A stretch of 64,000 nucleotides of DNA from Apostichopus japonicus (Eukaryota; Echinodermata; Holothuroidea; Aspidochirotida; Stichopodidae), in contig NC_092579.1 in NCBI RefSeq assembly GCF_037975245.1, positions 6,201,001 through 6,265,000 of the forward strand, written 5' to 3'. The position numbers and the translations under genes were made by a program. A model generated the notes under the pieces. The model was not told the DNA's origin. It worked only from the letters and a program-made list of their open reading frames with translations, and searched no databases. Positions within the stretch are counted from its first letter, which is position 1, and each line of letters opens with the position of its first letter. Of this stretch, positions 34,601-46,600 are shown piece after piece.

Positions 34601-37600
34601 CTGTGATTAAGGAGTCTGTGTGTCTTCTTCTGCTCTATGTTACGTCTGTAAGAAACCTGAAAGACTGAGATGGAACTATGGGCTGAATATCTGAACCCTC
34701 TGCTTGTGGGTAAGGAAATTGTTGTCTTATCACTGCCAAAAACCAAACATGGTATCGTAGATGGATAAGGGAGTTTTTGTTAAGCCCCAGCGGTAATTAA
34801 TTGAATTATGTTTCAAACTTTCCTTTTTCTTGTTTTCTCTGCATAGGATCAATTAGCGAACGAAATGATGTACATCGTTTCTAAGGAAGCTGACTATGCC
34901 AGGAGTTTAATCGATGTAAGTTAAGAAAGAAAGAAAAGAGAGTTGGATTTCAGAAATCTTACGTTCTGGAATCGAGGCCAAGGCCTCCTTACCGACCTTT
35001 ACAAGAGTTTTAAAACCCTGGCAACCTGTCACAAGCCACACACAGAGGGTATATAGTATACAATCCTAACAATCGACCTTGCAGACAGTGCGCCGTTTCA
35101 ACATATTTATTCCCGAAGACATCCCATAGGGTGCAGCCGCAACTATATTTCCGAATCACGTCACAGGTCCACCCCTCCCACCCCAGGTTCCCCTCAGGCC
35201 CCCCTGGATTAAGAGAGACAATGGAGATAAAGTACCTCGCTCAAGGTCACAACTTAAAACTGGCCAGATCTTTGAACCTGCAAATCCTTAGGTCCTAAGT
35301 TCATGACCTTAACCATTAGACCACAGTACTCTCATAAAAGCCTAACCTTCCATTCCCCACTCCAGAATACAAAATTCACACATCAACTTGTCATAACAAC
35401 ACTAACTGTGGGCACATTTGAACTTCATATCATTGGGGCAAAAAGAAATTCCTGGTTTGGTATAAATTGTAAATTTAATCAGCATTTTGTTACCCTATTC
35501 TGGTTTTTCCCCTCTCCCCCTCTTCCCCTTTCCCCCCCCAAAATAATACCTCCCCTCTCCCCCCTAAAAAAATACCTCCTCCCCCCCCAAAAATAAATAC
35601 TGTACGGTTTATCTACACGATCTTTATTTATTTTGCTTTTGAGAATTTGTTATCCCCTGCGCCTTTCCTTACCCATCATTAATAACATCAAGCTTTAAAG
35701 ACATTGAAAACTCGCCCCAAACCTGGTGCGGCCATCTGAAAAAGTTAACTTTCGGTCGCTTGCAAGTGACGTTTTATTCCTGTTGCTACAAAATGCAAAC
35801 AGTACAGTAATGAAACGTGATACCTTGTTATCTTTAGCTGGACCTGAGATGTCCATCGCTGTATCGTTTATACACTGTGCTGTGGGTATTGACTGCAGCT
35901 GTATGTACTGAGTGTACACTAGTGTCTAATAATCGATGGTAGCAAGCTGTGTGTGTATTTTCTGGGATCGATGGTGGTTTCTAACACCTCATTTGAAACT
36001 AGGTCAGATTACCGGCATGAGCATTTCTTTTTGCGCGAGTCTTCACACACTTTAATAACCATCAAGCTTTAATAGTTTCATTTCTTTGCACTTTATCACC
36101 GTACGTAGATGGTCAGCGCCCAAGCCCAGTACCACAGGAATGCTCTGGCTCGTCTGGAGGTACTGGTGCCCAAGATGATGGATATCTTGGACCAACACAA
36201 GAGGAAACCAGTCTTCGGTACCCCCCTCGAGGAGCACCTGGAGACGGAAGGTGTCAAGATCGCCGTCCCCCTCCAGACCTGCATCGACTGGCTCATGGAA
36301 TTCGGCATCGACGAGGAGGGATTGTTTCGCATTGCTGGCAGTGCAGGAAAGGTCAAAGTACTCAGGGTTAGTAAACCGAGGATGACAAAAAAATGAGAGA
36401 AAAAATGATGGCAAATGTCCCGAGGGAAGCCCCAGTAATGTCATGACTGTTAGCCACTTTCCCGAAATGATGTTTGGTATCATTTCAAACAGAATTTTAC
36501 ATTTGCAGACTAGAGTCCTGGATGTGAGGAAACCCCTCACCTTTTCTTGTGTCCAATGTTACAGATTTGATTTGAGAGCAACTGAGTCATAAGTCAAGTA
36601 CAGTTAATGCTCGGGAAAGAAAGTCTCTATGAAAATCAACTTTTGTTTACGTCGATCGTTTGTGTTTGTGTGTGTGTCGAAAATCTCCACACAACAAAAA
36701 GTTGACTTCCTTGACTCAAACTATTTTGTAACTTGTTTGCATAATTGTGACAACAATTGTTGATGCCTCAAGAATGTGTGTCACTTCTTCTGGCAATGAA
36801 AAAAACAAACGGAGGGGGAAAAAAAGCCAAGAAAGACCGGGTTGGTTTTTAAAAAAAAAACTTGATTTCATGACTTGTGCAGAGTTTTGGCAACTGGTAG
36901 CGACCTAATGCAATTTTTGGAATTCCCCTAATTGCAAGACTTGCTTGTGGTGTTAGTGAAACCTTACATAGTTTCATGACCTGTGAATGTTTCATGGTTT
37001 TGTTGGGGTCTTCTTTGATATTCCTTCAACAATTGAGTATGACACTTTCTGTTTCCATTCTTTAGTTTTGTTTGTATTCTTTTAGTTTTGTTATTTCCCT
37101 TGTATAAATACCCTACATCCTTTGTTTGAAGCAATGGAAAAGTTATTCAAAATTTCAAGTGAGCTACGTAATATCTTTTTCCTTCACTTCACTTCCCTCA
37201 AGAATGTCTGAAAGTGTTTCTAAGGTAGAATATTGTGTTAACCCTCTCAGTGAAGAGAGTGCACAAGGCTGAAATAACTTGTTTAAATATGGGTGAAAAA
37301 AAAAATGTTTTTCTTTCATTTCATTTTACCTCAAAAGTTTCTTTGAACCAGATATAATCTGTTGCCAGTTTTCCTTTTGCATTGTTGTTGATACAGTCTC
37401 TCGGTACTTTCTGTTAGAAAGGGGGAAAAAAATGTCCTCGACGATCTACGGCGACCAGAAAAGTAACCAGACTTATTTTCAGTCGTTTCATTAATTGATC
37501 TTCCATTGCTTTCCTCTCGTTTTCTCCTTCGTCAGGCTGCGTTGAACGCAAGTGTCGAACTTCCCATTCACGACTTTCTGGGGCATGAGCATGCTGTAGC

Positions 37601-40600
37601 AGGTACGACATTCCATGTTGCTATTGATTGCATACTGCTGTTTGTGAGTGTGTGTGCGTTTGTTTTGTATTCTGACCGAGGACTTGAACAAAAGAATTCC
37701 AGGTCCTCGGTTGTGATTTCTAAAGAATCACCACGTCCTCGGAAGAATTCTATTGTATGGGGTATTGTTAAGGATAGGGTACGTGGATTTGAACAATGGA
37801 AAATACAATGGGGTCCTGGGTCTGAATGTAATACAAACGTGTGTGTGTGTGTGTGCACTCAGTTTGAATTGCAGACTGAGGACTTCAACAATGGAACTCC
37901 AAGTCCTCAGACTGCATTGGTAACAAGTCACCACGTCCTCGAAAGAATTCTATTGTTATGGGGTATTGTTATGGTTAGGGTACGTGGATTCGAACAATGC
38001 AAAAGAAAACAATGGGTTACTCTGTCTGAATGTGTGTGCGTCTGTTTGTACATGCCTGCAACAATTGGGATAGCTTTTAATTGTCAAATCTTTACTTTAG
38101 GGGGGGAAAAATTACATTTGATTAGTAAAACAACTATTTCATCATAGTCTAGGCGTGTCACTTGTACCCGAGAGCCTTTTGGTATATGGTTAAATGGTTA
38201 AGGCAATGGACTTGCGACCTAACGATTGCAGGTTCAAGTCCTGGCCAAATCCTTGCGTTGTGTCCCTGAACAAGGTATTTGATATCCATTGCCTCTCTCC
38301 ATCTCAAGTGTATAAGTGGGAGACTTTTATATACTTGTGTTCACCAGACTGTGTATAAGTTCTGTCTTAGATATACTTGTGTGCGTAAAGAATGTTGCTG
38401 CTCACCTGTGGAAGTACCCCTCCCGGGACGTGTCGATGTGGGGCACTGCAGTGCCCCAGGAGTGACTGTTTGAATTGTGATGGATTCCTTGAGGAAAGGG
38501 AAAGGGGAAGGGGCTGGTAACCACAGGCATGTTGCAACAAACAGTGTGTAAAGACTTTTCTTTCAGTTTTGGGAATGTATGCATAGATTTGGTAACAACA
38601 GTGGACACATTGTCCGGGATTATGTGACTCTCCAACATATTTGGAGGACTGAATACCAGTCTATTAGAAGCTTAAAGTTGGTTTTATTCATATGTTAAAA
38701 CAAATGTTTTCCCATCTGGATGTGGATTTGTTATTTTCTCTTTGGGGTTCTGTTTTCTCAACAGGTGCCCTCAAGCAGTATCTCAGAGAGCTTCCAGAAC
38801 CCCTCCTAACATTTCCCCTATACGAGGATTTGCATAATGCACAAGGGTATGCAATTATTATGATTATTATTCCTTTATGCACTCTGAATGTCTCATAGGC
38901 ACACATAATATATTCAACAGCAAGGAAAAGTGGAGTGTTAGCTCAGTGGTTAACGCCGGTGCCTTCCAATCATAAGGTCCCCGGTTCGAGTCACTCCAAG
39001 ATTAATGTATGTCGTCCAGTTACAGAATTGTTGACAATTCATAATCATGGACATTAAATATGAATGTAAGAGACTGACTTCGTTCAGCTTGTGGCTTTGA
39101 TAAGCCAATGAGGCCTCTTCACGAGTTCCTGCTTGCAGGAGGATCTAAAAAAAAATACAAAAGTGCCTTCCAATCATAAGGTCCCCTGTTCGAGTCACTC
39201 CAAGATTAATGTATGTCGTCCAGTTACAGAATTGTTGACAATTCATAATCATGGACGTTAAATATGAATGTAAGAGTCTGACTTTGGTCAGCTTGCGGCT
39301 TTGATAAGCCAATGAGGCTTCTTCGCGAGTTCCTGCTTGCAGGAGGATCTAAAAAAAATACAAAAGTGCAGCCATGGGACACATCATCAATTCACACCAA
39401 AAATGGAAAGATTATCATCTTTGAAACAGGAAGTGAAAGCATAGAAGCCGTCAAGATCAGTTCCATGTCCTTCCGTCCCAGAAGAAAGCATTTTCGGCGG
39501 AACCAAAGTGATTATAATTTGCAAGAGAAGGGGAATTTTATTCAATTTGGGGTCACAGATTCTATTCTCGATCTCACCAAAAAGTTTCCGTCCCTCTTTT
39601 TAAAATGGTGTTTGTCATTTCCCCTGTCAATGTTTCTAATGTTTATTTGATTATACATGATTTAAGAAAAAGGCCAGATTCCTCCTATTGAAATCCCTGG
39701 AAATACATGGTATGGAAGATAATTGCAGCTTCTGAATGGTACTCCAGACCCCAAAAAAGGGTATAAAGAGACATAATTATCCACTGACTAAAAGATTTGG
39801 ATAACTTCGGTGGATAGTGCTCAGGACTTGTATCGCTGAGGGTCACTAGCTTGAATTTTTTTCTGGGCCAACCGGCAAAAAGGCAAACCTGCTTAAATGA
39901 AAGTCTCTGACGTGCAAATTGAAAGCGAAAGTTCTTTTTCACATCTGGAAGTTTTTTCTCTGTGCAATAATTATTCGTTTCATACCGTTCACACATTTGC
40001 GGCCTAAGAGTTATAAGTTCAAAGGACTATTAACGATTTACTCTGTCAGTGAGAGGAACGTACAAAACTTGCTTCTTCAGTCGATCAGTATTAGATCCAA
40101 TATGTCAACGAAAATGATTTTTTTTTTGTCGGCCTTAAAATCTTCTTATGGAAGTTGAGAATGAAACCACACATGTGGCTTAAAAAATAATATGCAAATC
40201 ATAGAATGAATATTCAGTAATTGCCTAGTCACTAATGTAAGAATTTTACTTTTTACTTTTTTTTACTTTGAATACAACGTTACATAATTTCATACCGTTT
40301 ATTAATGACTCTTTATCATTTTATGAATTATGTATTGATTTTAACCAATTTTGTTGGATTTGTCCACAGTATAAAAAACAACACTAAAAAACTGGAGGCA
40401 TTGTTGGAAATCGTCCATCAGCTACCGCAAGCGAATAAAGATAACTTTGAGTGAGTTTCATTTCACGTTTTTTTTTCTTCTTTTTTTCCCCATTGTTTCT
40501 TTCATTAAAAAATAATATCGTCATCCAGCCTATGAAATTTCAGTTTCTTTATCCTCAATATTATAGTTCCCTCTCTAATTTTGTTTTTCATCCTGGTTAT

Positions 40601-43600
40601 GCTTTTGATACGATGCAACTTTCACTTTGGAGTTGTAACAAAATTTACATGTTTATCACCAGTCTTTATACAATGTATTTATGACTGCAAATTATGTGGT
40701 TTTGGTTTGCCGTTATTAGTTTGTTTTTTTGGCGATAAAAATTTGCAAGTTTCCTCGTATGTACAATTCTATTGTCCCTGATAGCCTAGTGCTTTCTAAG
40801 GATCTGGGGCTTTCTTCTTCTAACTTGAGATCATTTCTAGACAAAGCATACTTCATCCTGTTTTACTCTCCTGCATATCCTTGTCGTTTAATCTTCAATC
40901 TCGCGCCGAATCCGAAAATGCAGGGATGGTAGTATACAGTAATTTTAACGTGTTTCCTACATATGATTTTTTAATGTGTCACGTATTAATGTGTATTAAT
41001 AATAATAATTAATGAGACTTATATAGCGCCAAATCAGGAGACAAAAGTCACTGCTCAAGGCGCTTTACAAAAAAAGCAAATTAATTTACAAACGAACAAG
41101 TGAAAAGATGGGTCTTAAGTAGACTTTTGAATGTAGAAAGTTTAGAGCATGTTCGAATGTGATCTGGTAACTTGTTCCACAGATAAGAGCCAGAGTATTC
41201 AAAGCTTCTGTAACCATAGGTCTTCAAGCGTGGTTTAGGAACAGTTAAATACAGTTTGTTGGAGGAACAAAGTGTGCGAGTTGGAATATATGGCAATATA
41301 TTAATGTAGCTGCACTGCCATGTTTAAGAGTCAGATCATAACCCCATTTTTTATTGTAATGTTAGTTTTTTAAATGCATTTACAGCCTTTAAAGAGGACG
41401 GCTAAACTTTAACCATCAATGGAGGAAACAGCAATTTTTGTAACACTCTTCCGAAATGTTTTAACCATCTACAAGGAATTATACTGCAAATTTTAACGAA
41501 TGCATGAGTGAAGGATAGGGAAATGTTTCTTTGGGTGGAAACTGTTCCCCCTCCAGACCTTTACAAGGACAAATCTATCTCATTCAGGTTTGGTCTGATT
41601 AAAATATCAATACAATTAAGCAGTTGGAAGGCTAAAACTAAACCACAAACCAGAGAGATGGTCATTTATAGTATGTATGTATCTATGTATATTAGATCTT
41701 CCTGCAAGCAGGAACTCGCAAAGAAGCCTCATTGGCTTATCAAAGCCGCAAGCTGACCGAAGTCAGTCTCTTACATTCATATTTAACGTCCATGATTATG
41801 AATTGTCAATTGTCAACAACTCTGTAACTGTACGACATACATTAATCTGGGAGTGACTCGAACCGGGGACCTTACGATTGAAAGGCACCGGCGTTAACCA
41901 CTGAGCGATATAGTGACAAACTTTGTTCTCACAGCATGGTGTAATTACCGTACACCATCCTGCAAACTACTAATATTAATTGCCATGTACTGATCCTCTC
42001 CTTTTGATTCCTGATTGCAGGTTTTTAGTTCGGTTTCTCCACAAGGTCTCATTGAAAAGCGACAAAAACAAAATGGGTGCTAGCAATCTTGCCCTAGTTA
42101 TCGGTCCAAATGTCATGTGGTCACCAGAGGACCAGGGGTGAGTATTTTTGACGTCTTTGATTAATCTTCCATGTTGTTTTATTGTTTTTTTTTTGTTGGC
42201 ATCGTCAGTGTCAGTTCACAATGATGACGTCAGGCTTCATTCGGCTCGTGTCATCTCGTTAAACAGTTCTGTTCCTCGGTTTTGAAGATTCCTTGGCTGA
42301 TTCAGGCAGACAACAGGGGCTTGAAATACAACAGCAAGATACAGCAAAATGGACCAGGAACACAAATGAGTTTTGGAGCTTCGATATAATGATTGGTTTA
42401 GTTGGAAGAGTATCCGGATTACAGAGTGTGAATAGCAGCAGATATCCAGATCATTTTACGGGATTCGGCAGAGACTATTTTGCTTAGATTGTGCCAATAA
42501 ATAATCTTACTCCCCCCCCTCCCCTCCCCCTTTTTCTTGGATCTGCAGTGGGATAAAGTAGTCTAAAGTGAAAACTGGTGAAAACTGAACTATGGTCACC
42601 CATTGCATAATCATCTAACCAGCCATATCATTGCTCGTAGCGGTAGATTGAGGTCGCTGATGTCACACACACAAATAGACATTGTTCTTCGTTTATAGGC
42701 ACTGCCATTAGTATTCACAACAAGGACTTAACGAGGTAGGGGTGGCCGTTCCACTTAGTTGCGCTGTTGGAGCTAGTTAGTGCATTTTTTGTATAGACTG
42801 CATATAGCTGTTGTATATTATCAATGTTCTTTGTATTTTGTATCATTCATTGTATTGCTCACCACAGATATGTAATTTCCTTCTGAGATTCAATAAAGTT
42901 GACTTACTTATGAAAAGGCCTCCAGCTACTCCATAAAGTTAGTGAATTTCTAACAATCGATTAGTCTGTTGACATTGCTGTGACGGCATGCCATCTTGGT
43001 TTTGAAACAAAACAAGGAAGCATGTGTATATTAAGCCTCCCATGACAGCTAACAATTGATAGAGTTTCAAGTTCAGGTTGATATGCTATTGTTTAACATG
43101 TAACCTCACAGACAATCCTTTCCCTCTTACGCTTGCTTAATGTTTAACATTATTAATTTTTTTAGAACAAGGAGCAAAGGACTGTAGGTCAGATATATAG
43201 GGGCCATCTTCGCATCCTTCATATTTAAAATATCTTCCTTATATCATAAATAACATCGCTAGTCGCCAGTTACTTTAAGAAATAATTAATAATTAATTAA
43301 TTAAGGTCAAAACAAAAGTGAAATTTAAATGTAAAAAATTAAATTTAAAATGTATGGCTGCAAATTTGCACTCTGACACAAAGTGACTCTTTGATTTTCA
43401 GGTTGAATGGTTTTAAGCCATTTGTGAGGCTGGGTAAATTGTTGCTATTTCTAGTTTCTCTATGACTTTAAAAGTACGTTCTTGAATGATTGAATAAGCA
43501 AGTAACTTCATGTTTATTCATCAGTCAGTTGAGACTGACTGATGAATAAACATGAAGTTTCTGGTTTGTTCACCTCATCCATCACCATTGGACTGAATGA

Positions 43601-46600
43601 TAAGGGTATATCTGACAGAAAATGCATTTCCATGAAAAAAAGGAACACTTTCCTTTAGATATATCCGTCCCAAAACAAGAACATTGCCTATAGACGTATG
43701 TGTAGGAGGCAGGGGGGGGGGGGGCAATAGCCCCCCAACCAAATATATTTTTGAAAATTCGGGCAATATGCAGAGAATTTTTCGGGCACCTACTGAAAGA
43801 AAAATAAATTGCAATGATGTAGCTAAATGAGATCAATAATTTAAAAGAAATCTCCTTGGTAATTAAAATAAAGCTTGCCCGACTAATTCGCGATAACTAA
43901 AGAGAGTTTTGACATAATTGGCCCTCCATGCTCTTTCTCCATCTACATCAGACATTTCGTTGTTTACATTATCATCCCGCGGTATACTGCGCAACTTTCA
44001 CGGACCGTACGGTACCCGATGGCATCCGATGTAATAACCGCCGCATGCCTATATGATATGTATGTTAACATGTTGAATGTGCGCGAACAATTTTTATTAT
44101 ATTTTTCGGGCAAGTCGTTACAGATATAAGCTAGAGAGAGGGAGTGAAAGGGGGGGGGAGGGTATCCCATGGATAATTTCTCCCATAAAACAGTGTAAAT
44201 GCATAGCTGTCATTGAGGTCGGATAAAGTCATACAAGAAAATGTTCATCTTTTTGGATGAATGTACACAAGTAATATGTCTGACCACTGAGTCATTCATC
44301 CAAGATTTTGTATATTTAAGTCATTGAAATTGATATGTAATTCACGTAAAGCTTTTGTGAAATTTATCATGGGAGACCTTTACATTAACCTCTGTTTCTT
44401 GTCCTTCATTTCTTCTTGTAGAGTTTCAGCAGCTAACATGGGTGTGGCTTCCAGTATCTTAGAGTCTTTCATTGCGAATGCAACCTACTTCTTTCCAGAA
44501 AGTAAGTTGGTTTCCAAAGATGCTATAGGAGGCTCTCCAGTGAATGGCAATGGAATCAGGGAGGCCTTGGGGGGGTGGGGGGATGGGTGGTGGGGAAGAA
44601 GGATATACTTCACGTTGGCAGTAACATCACATCATTTGGAGTTTAAAGTTCATAAGGTTTTCATTATTGGCTGAATCCTAACAAAAGTCATCTTGAATGG
44701 TCGTCTTTAGCTTCTCTCCAGTTTTAAGAAAGTGATCAATTGCTGGAGGGGGAATCTTAAGAAGCATTTGACTTTGTTATTGTGGAAAAATACTCTTCAT
44801 GTTGCAAAAAGAAGCATATCTAGGGCATCAACTAAGCAACGGTCACACATCTTGAGCTGTGAAAATTCACTTAAAGTAAACTAAAGAAAGAAAAAACAAT
44901 GCCAGTTTTGTACTAAGGATTATAAAACTTAGATTCAATTCATTTTGCAGCTTAGTACTCGGTATGAAAAGAGTTAAGAAAGTAAATGGAAAGTAAATGG
45001 AATAATTCGCTATTACTAATGTAAAAGAGAGTTTTGACATAATTGGCCCTCCATGCTCTTTCTCCATCTACATAAGACAGTTAAGAAAGTAAATGGATCG
45101 TTCTGTATCATCGCAAAAACCCCTATTGCCATATTTTATTCACGTACCCAAGTAAATTTGTAGTCGGGTAAAGTCGTCGTGTTTGTATAATTTGCACTGA
45201 AATGTTCCAGAATCTTTTAATTGTACTCAATTGTTTTTAATGCTTTTTCGATGAGCTGCTTTTCTTCAAAGTCACAATGTGGTTAGATTGCCCACCGTTA
45301 TTCCTAAATTAAAAAAAAAAAAAAATTCAAGATAAAAGAGACAAAAGATGCAAGTCACGCTTGTTCATTTCAGTCCCACAAATGGGTGAAGACTCTGAAA
45401 TACAGATCTGTTGAGTTTATGCCAGAAATCTCAAAAGTAAAAAAAAATTAATTTTTTAGTATTTGAGAATTTTTAGACTATATGTTTTAAAATAGAGACT
45501 ATGTGTTCTTTCTTTCTTTCTCTTTTCATTTTTCTCCTTGCGCTATTCGACAGAGTCACCGACGATAGAATATATCAATCAGCCGTTCCAGTCTCTACAA
45601 AATGGTGACGTTTCCAGAACTCCGGAACTACCAGTCGTTCCACCCACCAGTCCATTACAGCTAACTCCATCTCTGGCTCCCTTGACTCCCCCTCCTCAAC
45701 GTCAGCCACCCCAGGCTGCAGGGGTCACCTCCACTGACGGGGGCAAGCCTGCGTCTGTCCCACAAAACCACGCACAGAGGTAACAATTCTCTCATTTTGA
45801 CTTGAAACACTCCTTGATATACTTTTGCTTGCATCTCTTCTTACTTTCCCTTTCGATAAGGATATCATAGAGGTCAAGTGTCCAAATGGAATAAAATGCA
45901 TAACCCTACACCCCTCCCCTTCCCCCTCCCCCCTTAGTCAATGCATCAGAAGTGGTCAACGACATAATACTTGGTCATGAGGAAGTGTAGGATGAGATGG
46001 TACTTTTGCCAGCACTAAAAACAAAGCAAGGTGGACTTAAATCCTTCTCTTTCCGTGCTCTTTACTCTATCTCCCCTCCTCCTCTTCCCATCCCGCTCCC
46101 TGTCTCTCCCCATCCCTTCTCTCATCCCCTTTCTCGAACCAATAACTGCATTCCATTGGCTCTTTATACATGTTTCTTGTGTGATAATTTTTACTAATTA
46201 GGAGTCAAATGTTACTTCTGACTACCAGATAACCAGAAGTTGGCCCTGTTGAGTAGAGCTGAAGACATTGGTGGATTTGGGGGGATGGGGAGGGGCTGAG
46301 AGGGGTAAAAGGGTAGTGGGGTGTGGGACAGGGATGAAGGGAAGGGGTGGAGAGTGCCTTCTTCTGTTCAGCATATTCCTTTGCATTATTTTGTCTGATG
46401 CATGTGTATGGATTGAGCTGTGTGCACTGCAGTAAAAAAAGAGAGAAAAAAGAAGATATTTAGCAGGCAGGATTGTTCAAAAAATTTTCATTTTCAGTCA
46501 GTGGAGGGGGTGGGGTGAAGTTTCAATTTTAAATGGGGCGAGGGGGGTGGATTGATAACCATTATTTTGAGGACTAATGTTCAGTTAGGGTCAAAAGTTA

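Noticed and set aside
36052-36540. 162-codon ORF on the minus strand
   Set aside because: It is the antisense shadow of RhoGAP exon 9.
38932-38997. Functional tRNA-Gly gene
   Set aside because: The anticodon stem pairs poorly, the cloverleaf is short, and the same head is attached to a repeated body in three places, which is a SINE.
39312-39650. 112-codon ORF on the + strand in intron 11
   Set aside because: It starts inside a SINE tail; the remainder shows no recognisable domain and no splice signals fitting the gene's phase. Could be retroelement debris.
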